From positions 3,844,001 to 3,908,000 of the forward strand of contig NZ_CP021108.1 in assembly GCF_002119685.1 (NCBI RefSeq): a stretch of DNA of 64,000 nt. The letters run 5' to 3'. Positions 37,033 through 44,316 of the stretch are shown piece after piece. How positions within the stretch are numbered: position 1 is the stretch's first letter; each line of letters begins with the position of its first letter. The DNA comes from Bordetella genomosp. 8. GTDB lineage: Bacteria; Pseudomonadota; Gammaproteobacteria; Burkholderiales; Burkholderiaceae_B. The notes beneath the pieces were generated by a model that had not been told where the DNA came from, searched no databases, and saw only the letters and a list, made by a program, of their open reading frames with translations. The position numbers and the translations under genes are program-made.

Positions 37033-37048
37033 AGCAAACCCTATGCCC
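37033..37048 (-). promoter_or_regulatory. Putative sigma-54 promoter of the Pro/Thr-rich protein gene
   Basis: On the minus strand GGGCATAGGGTTTGCT matches GGCAYR-N4-TTGCW fully with GG-N10-GC spacing. The predicted start is near 37022, about 32 nt before the ATG. Confidence 0.75.
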
Positions 37049-37076
37049 ATGAGCAACCATCCTTCGGTTGATGCTC

Positions 37077-37092
37077 AGGTACACCGCTTGCT
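37077..37092 (+). promoter_or_regulatory. Putative sigma-54 promoter of the Cys-repeat protein gene
   Basis: AGGTACACCGCTTGCT has GG-N10-GC spacing, a perfect TTGCT at -12 and one mismatch (T for C) in the -24 box. Only 28 bp separate it from the divergent sigma-54 promoter, and those bases form the imperfect dyad TGAGCA...TGCTCA. Confidence 0.65.
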
Positions 37093-37156
37093 GTACAGCA
37101 ACCAGGTCCAATCGTGGACCGGGCAGACGCCTGATATAAACAAAGGAGTAAGCATC

Positions 37157-37525
37157 ATGAACGTGATCAAACTTTCGCTGAGCGCCATTGCCTTGAGCAT
37201 CCCCGCCGTCAGCTTCACCGCATACGCGCAAGCGCAGGCGCCGATGACCAACAAGGAAATCGACGCGCAGTACCGCGCCGACGAAAAGAAGTGCGATGGC
37301 TTGAAGGGCGATCAGAAGGACGTGTGCCAGAAGCAAGCCAAGGCCACGCGCGATAATGCCAAGGCCGACGCAAAGCAGGCGAAGGAACAATCCGAAGCGC
37401 GCCACGACGCTACCAAGAAGAAGCGTGATAACGACTACGACGTCGCCAAGGCCAAGTGCGACACGCTGTCCGGCAATGCCAAGGACACCTGCATGGCCGA
37501 CGCCAAGACCCGCTACGGCAAGTAA
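37157..37525 (+). CDS. Small periplasmic Lys/Asp/Ala-rich protein with duplicated Cys motif
   Basis: The 122-residue product has a signal peptide of about 25 residues (MNVIKLSLSAIALSIPAVSF..., cleavage near AYA-QA). The mature part is a charged, helix-prone chain. It contains a motif twice: KKCDGLKGDQKDVCQKQAKA near residues 48-67 and AKCDTLSGNAKDTCMADAKT near 98-117. Each has two cysteines ten residues apart, suggesting two disulphide-linked helical hairpins. A clean AAGGAG precedes the ATG. No family name is known to me, though similar short proteins occur in betaproteobacteria. The sigma-54-type promoter and position next to rpoN suggest an envelope stress role. Confidence 0.8.
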   Translation: MNVIKLSLSAIALSIPAVSFTAYAQAQAPMTNKEIDAQYRADEKKCDGLKGDQKDVCQKQAKATRDNAKADAKQAKEQSEARHDATKKKRDNDYDVAKAKCDTLSGNAKDTCMADAKTRYGK

Positions 37526-37545
37526 GCGGTTCCTGTCCCACATGC

Positions 37546-37577
37546 AAAAACGGCCAGCATCGCGCTGGCCGTTTTTC
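37546..37577 (+). terminator. Intrinsic terminator of the Cys-repeat protein gene
   Basis: AAAAACGGCCAGC and GCTGGCCGTTTTT form a 13-bp stem with a 5-nt loop followed by T-rich sequence. It can also serve the convergent phospholipase D gene. Confidence 0.9.
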
Positions 37578-37638
37578 TTTTCTTTGTTCCGCTTGCTTCG
37601 AAGCGGCTTCCCATTGTTCAAACGCACCGGCCGGTTTT

Positions 37639-39093
37639 TCAAAGCCAGCGTTCGAACATCCTGGAAATGGACTCCATGAATCGATCGCGGATGCCGCGGT
37701 CTTTCCACGCATCCGGATCGATGCGCTGCGCGTGCGCCACGTCGTCGGCAAAGAGACCTTCCATTTGCTGGCCGAAGCGCGGGCCGATGATCACGGCATT
37801 CAGTTCGTAGTTCAGGGCGAAGCTGCGCCAGTCCATGTTGCTCGATCCCACCGTGGACCAGACGCCGTCGATCACCGCGGTCTTGGCGTGTAAAAGCGCG
37901 TCGCGCCGCTCGTAGATTTTTACACCCGCCTCGAGCAGCTCGGAATAGTACGAACGCCCCGCGTGGAAAACGAGCGACGAATCGCTGAAGCCAGGCAGCA
38001 CAATCGACACGTCGACATTGCGGCGGGCGGCGTCGGCAAGCGCACGCACGAATGCCGGATCCGGAACGAAGTACGCCATCGTGATATGTATGGACCGCTG
38101 CGCGCTTTGGATCGCCGACATGAAGGTCAGGTAAAGCGTATAGCCATCGCGATCGCCGGGGCGGTTGGCGATGATGCGCACCAGCAGATCGCCCTGGCGC
38201 TCAGCCCGCGGATAGAACTCGCGCGGGTCCAGCGGTGGACCATGCTGGGCTTCCCAGCCCGCCTGCATGACGCGTTCGATCTCGGCCACCGCAGGTCCTC
38301 GCACGCGTATCTGCGTATCCCGCCAGGGCGCCTCCTTCGGGTCCGGCGCATTGTCCGCATCGGCCGAGCTTCCGCGCAGTATCGAAGCCGACGAGCCCGA
38401 TGACGGCGAAGACTCGTACACGCCGCTGATATTGATGCCGCCCAGGAATCCGGTCTTGCCGTCGACCACCAATAGCTTGCGATGATCGCGATTGTTGGGC
38501 GACCATCCCGCGCGGGCCTCGGCGGGATTGATGGGATTGAAGACGACCACCTGTACGCCGGCGTCCCGCATCCGATCGAAGAAGGCCTTGGGGGTGCCAA
38601 GCGTACCGACGCCATCCACCATCAACGCGACCGGCACGCCCTCACGCCGTTTCGCAATCAGGGCGTCCGAAAACCGCTGCCCCGCCTCGTCGGCGTCGAA
38701 GATATAGCTTTCCATGTGCACGTACTGGCGTGCGCCCCGTATGGCGGCCAGCATTTCGCGGTAGGTGCTCGGCCCGTCGGCCAATAGCTCGACGCTGTTG
38801 TCGGCGGTCAGGGGCGAGCCGCTGATGGCTTCTTCCACCTGCAAGTGGCGCAGCAGGAAGCCGGCGGTCTCGGCGTCCATGTCGCCCGGCTCGAGCCGAG
38901 TGGACGGGGGCCCTGCTTTTTCCAGGCCCTTGACGACGGCCTGGCTGCGTTGATAGCTGAGCCAGCCGGAATCGGTCGCAATCCGTATCTGGTCGCGTGG
39001 CATCGCGCCGTCGCTGGTATCAGGCACGGTGGCGCAAGCGCCCAGGATGCAAACAACCGCCACGAGCCAGCCGGCCCGCCATAACCGTTTCAT
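37639..39093 (-). CDS. Phospholipase D-family lipoprotein (cardiolipin synthase-like)
   Basis: The 484-residue protein has a lipoprotein signal peptide (lipobox LGAC, Cys20) and two HKD motifs of the PLD superfamily: DHRKLLVVDG (His204, Lys206, Asp211) and LLHAKTAVIDG near residue 400. The pattern MESYIFDADEAGQRFSDAL and GWSPNNRDHRK is as in cardiolipin synthases, so it probably transfers or hydrolyses phosphatidyl groups at the membrane surface. A lipoprotein anchor in place of N-terminal helices is less usual. It lies at the downstream end of a leftward set with three small stress-type genes. Only a weak -24/-12-like sequence is found directly upstream. Confidence 0.9.
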   Translation of the reverse strand: MKRLWRAGWLVAVVCILGACATVPDTSDGAMPRDQIRIATDSGWLSYQRSQAVVKGLEKAGPPSTRLEPGDMDAETAGFLLRHLQVEEAISGSPLTADNSVELLADGPSTYREMLAAIRGARQYVHMESYIFDADEAGQRFSDALIAKRREGVPVALMVDGVGTLGTPKAFFDRMRDAGVQVVVFNPINPAEARAGWSPNNRDHRKLLVVDGKTGFLGGINISGVYESSPSSGSSASILRGSSADADNAPDPKEAPWRDTQIRVRGPAVAEIERVMQAGWEAQHGPPLDPREFYPRAERQGDLLVRIIANRPGDRDGYTLYLTFMSAIQSAQRSIHITMAYFVPDPAFVRALADAARRNVDVSIVLPGFSDSSLVFHAGRSYYSELLEAGVKIYERRDALLHAKTAVIDGVWSTVGSSNMDWRSFALNYELNAVIIGPRFGQQMEGLFADDVAHAQRIDPDAWKDRGIRDRFMESISRMFERWL

Positions 39094-39227
39094 ATCTTTT
39101 TCTTTTTATGCGGCACGATGCAAGCACCGCCCCGTCTTGTCCGCATCGATCGGGGCGGCTGTAGTTTCAGTCCTGGCAGGTCTGGGGGAACGCGGACTCG
39201 CCGCGCATGGGAAAGCGGCCGGCTCCG

Positions 39228-39539
39228 CTACTTTTTACGGGTGTCGGCCGGGGTCGCTTCAGACGGCGCGGCCTGGCGCGAGCCGACACGGCGCTCGGAG
39301 TCTTCTTTCTTCGGAAAGCCGAAATCGCGCGTCTCGTACTTGCCTTGGTCGTAGTCCCCCTTGTACCCACCCTGGTCTCCGGGCTGATAGCCGCGGTCCT
39401 GTGCCGCCTTGTCCCAATCCTGCTGCTTGTCCAGCTCATGCGCGACGCGCTGCGGCCCCTCGCGGCCCTTCGATTGTGGTTGATCGGTGGCCTGCGCATC
39501 CGCTGGCTTGTCGTGTTCGTCAGTGCGTCCGGCTTTCAT
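39228..39539 (-). CDS. Small hydrophilic hypothetical protein
   Basis: The 103-residue product is highly hydrophilic with almost no hydrophobic core and looks intrinsically disordered (GREGPQRVAHELDKQQDWDK, GYQPGDQGGYKGDYDQGKYE). Glycine/tyrosine/aspartate repeats in the middle recall stress- or desiccation-related proteins, but I recognise no family. The ATG follows GGGAGA. It lies 19 bp after the next upstream gene, so the two are likely cotranscribed. Confidence 0.7.
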   Translation of the reverse strand: MKAGRTDEHDKPADAQATDQPQSKGREGPQRVAHELDKQQDWDKAAQDRGYQPGDQGGYKGDYDQGKYETRDFGFPKKEDSERRVGSRQAAPSEATPADTRKK

Positions 39540-39558
39540 CGTAGTCTCCCGTATCCGT

Positions 39559-40074
39559 TCAAATCGGAAATCCGGTCCGCAGGGAGGTTTGCATATCCTC
39601 GCGGCCTCGGATCAAATCCGCCACGATATGGCGTTGACGCAGGCGCTCCATGCTGCGCCCGCCAGCATCGCGCAGCAGTTGGGCGCCTTTGTCTTCCTGC
39701 CCGGCCTGGGTGACCACGGCGACGAACGCCGCCTGCGTAGGCAAGCGCCCATCGCTGTATCCACGACGTTCCAGCCGAGTGAACAAGGTCGCCAGCAGGT
39801 AGCCGAACAAGGCGGCCACCGCGGCCACAAGGACGATGTAGGCGTCCGGCACGTTCATGGCCACCGCGGCGGCGACACCTATCGAAGCGCCCGCCGCGCC
39901 CAGGGCCGCCGCCCGCGCCATGGCGACATGAACGAGCTGTCCGGGCCAGCGCTCGCCCTCCGCGGCGCGGAAAACGCATACGGCGTCCTCGCGAAAGCCC
40001 TCACCCACCAGGGCATGGGCAGCGCTGGCGGCGTCGGGCAAGGTTTCGAATCGTGCGACCAGTATCACAGGCAT
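39559..40074 (-). CDS. Hypothetical membrane protein with stress-protein-like N terminus
   Basis: The 171-residue protein starts with a ferredoxin-like pattern (VARFETLPDAASAAHALVGEGFREDAVCVF) similar in style to general stress proteins of the YflT/GspM type. A hydrophobic hairpin follows (about 52-97, AAGASIGVAAAVAMNV ... VLVAAVAALFGYLLATLF) and then a repeat of the first pattern (QAAFVAVVTQAGQEDKGAQLL). Glycine-zipper-like segments in the hairpin fit a membrane-inserted stress protein. It sits between a DUF883 protein and a disordered small protein on the same strand. Confidence 0.7.
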   Translation of the reverse strand: MPVILVARFETLPDAASAAHALVGEGFREDAVCVFRAAEGERWPGQLVHVAMARAAALGAAGASIGVAAAVAMNVPDAYIVLVAAVAALFGYLLATLFTRLERRGYSDGRLPTQAAFVAVVTQAGQEDKGAQLLRDAGGRSMERLRQRHIVADLIRGREDMQTSLRTGFPI

Positions 40075-40106
40075 GATGACGTCTCGTGGTCGGGGCGGCG
40101 ATCACG

Positions 40107-40445
40107 TCAACGACGATCGCCGCCCGAAGACAGGCAGGCGCCCAGCAGCAAGCCCACCAGGGCGGCGATCCCTATCGACTTCCAGGCATTTTCGTGGACG
40201 TATTCGTCCGTGGCATCGGCGACGACGCGATAGCGCTCGGCGGCCGTGCTTTCCCAGGATCCCGCCATGCTGCGCGCGTTTTCCAGCTGCGTTTTCAGGC
40301 GTTGGCGGGCGCGCTCGACTTCTTCTCCGGTGTAGGAGGCCGTGGAGCGGAGCAATTCCTCCGTTCCCGCCATCAGCTCTCTCAGGCTGGTGGTTACCCT
40401 GTCCTTGCTTGCCAGGAGTTCTGCGCTATGGGAGTTCGAGTTCAT
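40107..40445 (-). CDS. DUF883 family protein (ElaB/YqjD-like)
   Basis: ElaB and YqjD are small C-tail-anchored inner-membrane proteins that associate with ribosomes in stationary phase. The 112-residue product has the same plan: a charged helical N-terminal two-thirds (LRELMAGTEELLRSTASYTGEEVERARQRL, read in parts), YVHENAWKSIGIAALVGLLLGACLSSGGDRR at the end with one membrane helix, and a terminal arginine pair. This is the first gene of a leftward group of small stress-type proteins. Only a weak -24/-12-like sequence occurs upstream, so its promoter class is open. Confidence 0.88.
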   Translation of the reverse strand: MNSNSHSAELLASKDRVTTSLRELMAGTEELLRSTASYTGEEVERARQRLKTQLENARSMAGSWESTAAERYRVVADATDEYVHENAWKSIGIAALVGLLLGACLSSGGDRR

Positions 40446-40666
40446 GGTCTCTCCTTGGAAAAAACCCTTGCAGGTGACAAAGGGGACGGCGTACCGTATG
40501 TCCCATTGTCGAGCTTGGCGATGGCCAGAGCCCTTTGCAATCGCAACGATGGGTAAAGCGCTATTTCAGCGCGACAGTAATGCCACATATCCGGCACGCC
40601 CCCTCTGGGAACGAGGGTTGCTCACGATCGAGCTTGGCCGGCATCAGCTTCCGACAAGGACTTCGC

Positions 40667-41689
40667 ATGCGTTCTCCCTCGTATTCGTCCCCTTCCCTGC
40701 CCGAAACCGCCACGTCCGTCGCGGCACCAGAGGCACGATCCGCGGAACCGCGCTTTCACCAGCGCCATGTCGAGAACACCGAAACGGTAAGAAAAGAGTT
40801 GCTCGAAGGACTGGCGAGGCCTCAGGCGGAAATCAGCCCCAAATTCCTGTACGACGAATTGGGTTCCAGCCTGTTCACGGCCATCACCCTATTGGACGAG
40901 TACTACCCCACCCGCTGCGAGAACGAGATCTTCGCTCGCCATTCGGCCGAGATCGTGGGGCATGCCGGCCAGACGCGGACCCTGATCGACCTGGGCGCCG
41001 GCGACTGCGCCAAGGCCGAACGGCTGCTCGCCCACATGCACCCCACGCACTACGTGCCCATCGACATCTCTGTCGACTACCTGAAAGCCGCCGTCAAGCG
41101 TATCGCGGATCATTATCCGGAGCTGGACATCACCGCATTGGGCATGGACTTCTTCAATGACCTGACCCTGTCGGACGACGTCCACCCCGAGCAGCGCACA
41201 TTCTTTTATCCGGGCTCCAGCATCGGCAACCTGCCGCCCGCACAAGCGGCCGACCTGTTGGCCAATATCCGCCGCCAGTGCGTCGACGGTGCGTTGATCA
41301 TCGGCGTCGATCTGGTCAAGGCGCGCGAGATACTCGAACCCGCCTACGACGATGCGGTAGGCGTCACCGCGGCCTTCAACCTGAACATGCTGCGCCACGT
41401 CAACCAGATCCTGGGCTCCGATTTCGATCTGACGCAGTGGCGGCATGTGGCCTGCTTCAACGAAGCGCGTTCCCGCATGGAGATGCACCTGCGCGCCCGC
41501 GTCGCGACGACGGTCACGTGGCCCGGCGGGCAACGGCGCTTCGAGAAGGACGAAAACATACACACCGAGGATTCGTACAAGTACCGGCCGCACGCCTTTA
41601 AGGCAATGCTGGCGCGCGCGGGCTTCGGCCAGATCCGCTACTGGACGGATGCGCGCGAATGGTTCGCGGTATTCTGTGCCCGCGCCTGA
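40667..41689 (+). CDS. egtD: L-histidine N-alpha-methyltransferase EgtD
   Basis: EgtD trimethylates histidine to hercynine, the first step of ergothioneine synthesis. The 340 residues carry the family features: SPKFLYDELGSSLFTAITLLDEYYPTRCE near residues 51-80 (read in parts), the SAM site LIDLGAGDCAKAERLL near 102, YVPIDISVDYLK near 125, FFYPGSSIGNLPP near 172 and the C-terminal DENIHTEDSYKYRP near 295. The ATG follows CAAGGA. egtB starts 27 bp after its stop codon, so the two form an operon. Confidence 0.96.
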   Translation: MRSPSYSSPSLPETATSVAAPEARSAEPRFHQRHVENTETVRKELLEGLARPQAEISPKFLYDELGSSLFTAITLLDEYYPTRCENEIFARHSAEIVGHAGQTRTLIDLGAGDCAKAERLLAHMHPTHYVPIDISVDYLKAAVKRIADHYPELDITALGMDFFNDLTLSDDVHPEQRTFFYPGSSIGNLPPAQAADLLANIRRQCVDGALIIGVDLVKAREILEPAYDDAVGVTAAFNLNMLRHVNQILGSDFDLTQWRHVACFNEARSRMEMHLRARVATTVTWPGGQRRFEKDENIHTEDSYKYRPHAFKAMLARAGFGQIRYWTDAREWFAVFCARA

Positions 41690-41716
41690 ACCCATTGCCG
41701 CAACGCACGAAATAGT

Positions 41717-43033
41717 ATGGATACACCTCAAATCGCGACGCGCACGAAACATTCGACGGACCAGAGCAGCCATCTCCTGCTTACGCAATACCAGACGGTG
41801 CGCGACGCCAGCCGGGCGCTGGCCGCACCGCTGAGCGCCGAGGATTGCCAGGCCCAGTCCATGCCGGACGCCAGCCCGGTCAAATGGCATCTCGCGCATA
41901 CGACGTGGTTCTTCGAAACCTTCCTGCTGCAGCCGCACCTGGCGGACTATGATGTCTTCCATCCGCGTTATGGCTTCCTGTTCAACTCGTACTACAACGC
42001 CATCGGCGAGCGGCATCCTCGCCCGCAGCGAGGCCTGCTGACGCGGCCACCGCTGCAGGACATACTCGCCTATCGCACGCACGTCGACGCGGGCATGGCG
42101 CGGCTGATTCCTCGCATCAGCCACGACGCGGAAATCGCCGCGCTGGTCGAACTCGGCTTGCACCACGAGCAGCAGCACCAGGAATTGATCCTTACCGACG
42201 TCAAGCACCTGCTGTCATGCAACGCGCTGCGGCCCGCCTACACCGAAACGGTGGCGCCCAGGACGACCGGCGCCCCGCTGGTCGCGGTCACGCCGCAAAC
42301 GTGGCTGGACCATCCCGGCGGCATCGTGTCGCTGGGCCATGAAGGCGCGGGCTTCTGCTTCGACAACGAGACGCCCGCGCACCAGGTGCTGCTGCGGCCG
42401 TTCAAGCTGGCGCGGCGCCCCGTCACACAGGGTGAATACCTGGACTTCATGAAGGACGGCGGCTATACCCGCCCGGAGCTCTGGCTGTCGCTGGGTTGGG
42501 ACACCGTGCGAACGCAGGGCTGGCAGGCTCCGCTGTACTGGGAAGACGTCGACGGCGAATGGCAGGCCTTTACGCTGCGCGGCATGGAACCGATAGACCC
42601 GCACGCCCCTGTTACCCACATCAGTTATTTCGAGGCGGACGCCTACGCCCGCTGGGCCGACGCGCGCCTGCCCAGGGAAGCCGAATGGGAGCAGGTCGCG
42701 CGAGCGATCGATCCCATGGAAACGCAGGCGAACCTGGTGGAGTCCGGCCACTTCCACCCGAGCGCCGCCACGGCCGGCCCGGCGAATGTGCCGCTGCAGA
42801 TGTACGGCGACGTCTGGGAATGGACGGCCACCCCTTACGAGCCCTACCCCGGTTTCGCGACCGCGGCCGGCGCCGTCGGCGAGTACAACGGCAAGTTCAT
42901 GTGCAACCAGTATGTGTTGCGCGGCGGATCCTGCGCCACGCCACGGTCGCATATCCGTGCCACCTACCGCAACTTCTTCCCGCCCGATGCGCGCTGGCAG
43001 TTCTCGGGACTGCGGCTGGCACGGGATGCGTGA
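41717..43033 (+). CDS. egtB: Ergothioneine biosynthesis sulfoxide synthase EgtB
   Basis: EgtB is a non-haem iron enzyme that joins hercynine to a thiol (cysteine or gamma-glutamylcysteine) with oxygen. The 438 residues contain a DinB-type helical domain with likely iron ligands in KWHLAHTTW (His58/His61) and HHEQQHQE (His150, His154), then an FGE-sulfatase-type domain with GDVWEWTATPYEPYPGF, RGGSCATPRSHIRATYRNFFPP and FSGLRLARD. With only egtD beside it and no egtA, egtC or egtE, the pathway would need direct use of cysteine or outside partners. A selenoneine-synthase relative is less likely, since no senB or senC is present. Confidence 0.95.
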   Translation: MDTPQIATRTKHSTDQSSHLLLTQYQTVRDASRALAAPLSAEDCQAQSMPDASPVKWHLAHTTWFFETFLLQPHLADYDVFHPRYGFLFNSYYNAIGERHPRPQRGLLTRPPLQDILAYRTHVDAGMARLIPRISHDAEIAALVELGLHHEQQHQELILTDVKHLLSCNALRPAYTETVAPRTTGAPLVAVTPQTWLDHPGGIVSLGHEGAGFCFDNETPAHQVLLRPFKLARRPVTQGEYLDFMKDGGYTRPELWLSLGWDTVRTQGWQAPLYWEDVDGEWQAFTLRGMEPIDPHAPVTHISYFEADAYARWADARLPREAEWEQVARAIDPMETQANLVESGHFHPSAATAGPANVPLQMYGDVWEWTATPYEPYPGFATAAGAVGEYNGKFMCNQYVLRGGSCATPRSHIRATYRNFFPPDARWQFSGLRLARDA

Positions 43034-43040
43034 GCGCGAT

Positions 43041-43070
43041 TTGGCAACCAGCGGATCACCATGCTAGAAT
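43041..43070 (+). promoter_or_regulatory. Sigma-70 promoter of tRNA-Met
   Basis: TTGGCA, an 18-bp spacer and TAGAAT lie 16 bp before the tRNA, starting just after the egtB stop codon. Confidence 0.7.
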
Positions 43071-43086
43071 CGCGTTCTTTCCTTAA

Positions 43087-43163
43087 GGCGCATTAGCTCA
43101 GCCGGTTAGAGCGACGGAATCATAATCCGCAGGTCCCCTGTTCGAATCAGGGATGCGCCACCA
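43087..43163 (+). tRNA. tRNA with anticodon CAU (elongator Met; Ile2 not excluded)
   Basis: The 77-nt cloverleaf has acceptor GGCGCAT/ATGCGCC, D arm AGCTCAGCCGGTTAGAGC, anticodon loop ATCATAA (CAU), T loop TGTTCGAATCA and encoded CCA. A paired G1-C72 excludes the initiator. The anticodon stem ACGGA/TCCGC resembles betaproteobacterial elongator Met tRNAs except at the first pair. Confidence 0.93.
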
Positions 43164-43176
43164 AAGAATGCTCAAG

Positions 43177-43206
43177 AAGCCCCCACCTCCGCGTGGGGGC
43201 TTTTTG
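43177..43206 (+). terminator. Intrinsic terminator after tRNA-Met
   Basis: AAGCCCCCAC pairs with GTGGGGGCTT around a 6-nt loop, followed by TTTTTG. Confidence 0.9.
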
Positions 43207-43231
43207 TTTGCCCACGCCCTTTGCCCACGCC

Positions 43232-43582
43232 CTAGCCTTGCGGTCCCGGGTAGATCGCTTTGTCCAGCTTGCGATAAAGAATGGCCACGAAGATGCCCAG
43301 CAACCCGCACACCGCGGCAATGCGCACCAGCAGGTTCAGTTCGATCACGGTCAGCGTATGAGGCAGGAAGCGCTGCACCAGCGATGGCGGTCCCCACAAT
43401 CGCAGCCCTTGCGGGATCATCACGATCATCAACCATCCCGATGCGTTGGCAAGGCCAACGCGCACGCGCGCGAAGCGCGAATGCCGCAGCAGCCGCGCCG
43501 CGGTACCCGCCCAGGCCGCGCCCGCGATGGCTGACCAGATAGCGGTGCTCAGGGCCGCCCCCAAGGTGCCGCTTGTCATCAT
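43232..43582 (-). CDS. Small integral membrane protein of unknown function
   Basis: The 116-residue product has three to four hydrophobic segments (ALSTAIWSAIAGAAWAG, GWLMIVMIPQGLRLW, LTVIELNLLVRIAAVCGLLGIFVAILY) with short charged loops and a C-terminal tail KLDKAIYPGPQG. I cannot assign a family. The start is the first of two adjacent ATGs, seven bases after AAGGAG. It is a single gene, convergent with tRNA-Met and upstream on the minus strand of nothing obvious. Confidence 0.65.
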   Translation of the reverse strand: MMTSGTLGAALSTAIWSAIAGAAWAGTAARLLRHSRFARVRVGLANASGWLMIVMIPQGLRLWGPPSLVQRFLPHTLTVIELNLLVRIAAVCGLLGIFVAILYRKLDKAIYPGPQG

Positions 43583-43655
43583 TTCCGCGCTCCTTACGCG
43601 ACCGAAGAGCACATTATCGCGGAGGAACGGGTGCAGGAATCAAGGAGCCTGGCAA

Positions 43656-43684
43656 CAAAAAGCCCCGCACTAGGCGGGGCTTTC
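43656..43684 (-). terminator. Intrinsic terminator of the cold-shock gene
   Basis: On the minus strand AAAGCCCCGC and GCGGGGCTTTTT form a strong stem with a short loop, 25 bp after the stop codon. Confidence 0.88.
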
Positions 43685-43709
43685 TGGTCAAGAATTCATG
43701 CCCGAAGCA

Positions 43710-43913
43710 TTACATGACCCTGATCTTCGTGGCTTGCGGACCCTTGGGACCGGTGGCCACTTCGTATTGCACGCGCTGGTTCTCTTCGAGGGAACGGAAG
43801 CCGTTGCCCTGGATTTCGGAGAAGTGCGCGAACAGGTCCTTACCGCCCGACTCGGGGGTGATAAAGCCATAACCTTTTTCAGAGTTGAACCACTTGACGA
43901 CGCCGGTTTCCAT
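43710..43913 (-). CDS. Cold-shock domain protein (CspA family)
   Basis: CspA-type proteins bind single-stranded RNA and act as RNA chaperones. The 67-residue product is standard: [21 protein letters not shown] with RNP1 KGYGFI, then DLFAHFSEI as RNP2, and [13 protein letters not shown] at the end. The ATG at 43913 has AAGGA nine bases upstream; a start ten codons earlier is not needed. The region upstream may hold a long leader, which is common in cold-inducible csp genes, but no specific cold-box could be confirmed. Whether this paralogue is cold-induced cannot be told. Confidence 0.95.
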   Translation of the reverse strand: METGVVKWFNSEKGYGFITPESGGKDLFAHFSEIQGNGFRSLEENQRVQYEVATGPKGPQATKIRVM

Positions 43914-44316
43914 ACCGAATTTCCTTGCATTTACAATGGGCACGAGGCCCGGGATACGAGAGATTCAAGCTAGGGCCAAGAACAATAGCGGAGACCGGGA
44001 AGAACTCTGAACTGTACACAGATCGCGCTGCTTGAAAACCTCAACGACACTATGAACGGGACGTTCATTTAAGTCAAAACATTTTCCCCCGTCCACGGTG
44101 GGATATGAAACCAATTGCTACATCGCAGCGCATAAGGCCGCGCTGCTCTTACGCAGCGTTGCACATGAACATTGTGAAGAAGGAACGAATGGGAATTGCT
44201 GTGCAGCGGGTGCGCACTTTGCGGCATAAATGCGACTCCGCTTATCCGCAACATGCGTGCACCTTATACGCCGCCTCCCCACTCCATAATGCCGCCATGG
44301 CGATAAAAGGTTAATC
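43914..44316. other. Gene-free stretch between the csp gene and the next rightward gene
   Basis: No convincing coding region, tRNA or terminator is seen in these 400 bases, only two short frames without ribosome-binding sites or conserved sequence. It must hold the csp promoter and leader on the minus strand and the promoter of the rightward small gene. The one notable site is the perfect dyad at 44052-44068. Confidence 0.6.
44052..44068. promoter_or_regulatory. Perfect operator-like dyad ATGAACG-N3-CGTTCAT
   Basis: Seven-base arms are perfectly inverted around GGA. The form and size recall operators of TetR-family repressors. It lies about 139 bp upstream of the csp start and 249 bp before the rightward gene; no regulator gene is adjacent. 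Confidence 0.4.

Noticed and set aside
39120..39133. Possible -24/-12 promoter before the phospholipase D lipoprotein gene
   Set aside because: GG-N10-GC spacing and TTGC are present, but the -24 box reads GGGGCGG rather than GGCACG, so it is too weak to list.
40571..40585. Possible -24/-12 promoter before the DUF883 gene
   Set aside because: TGGCAT is good but the -12 part is TCGC instead of TTGC; kept out of the promoter set.
43087..43163. Initiator tRNA-fMet
   Set aside because: The first base pair is G-C, whereas bacterial initiators have an unpaired C1-A72.
44105..44314. A 69-codon plus-strand frame
   Set aside because: There is no ribosome-binding site, no conserved pattern, and it ends right at the start of a better supported gene.
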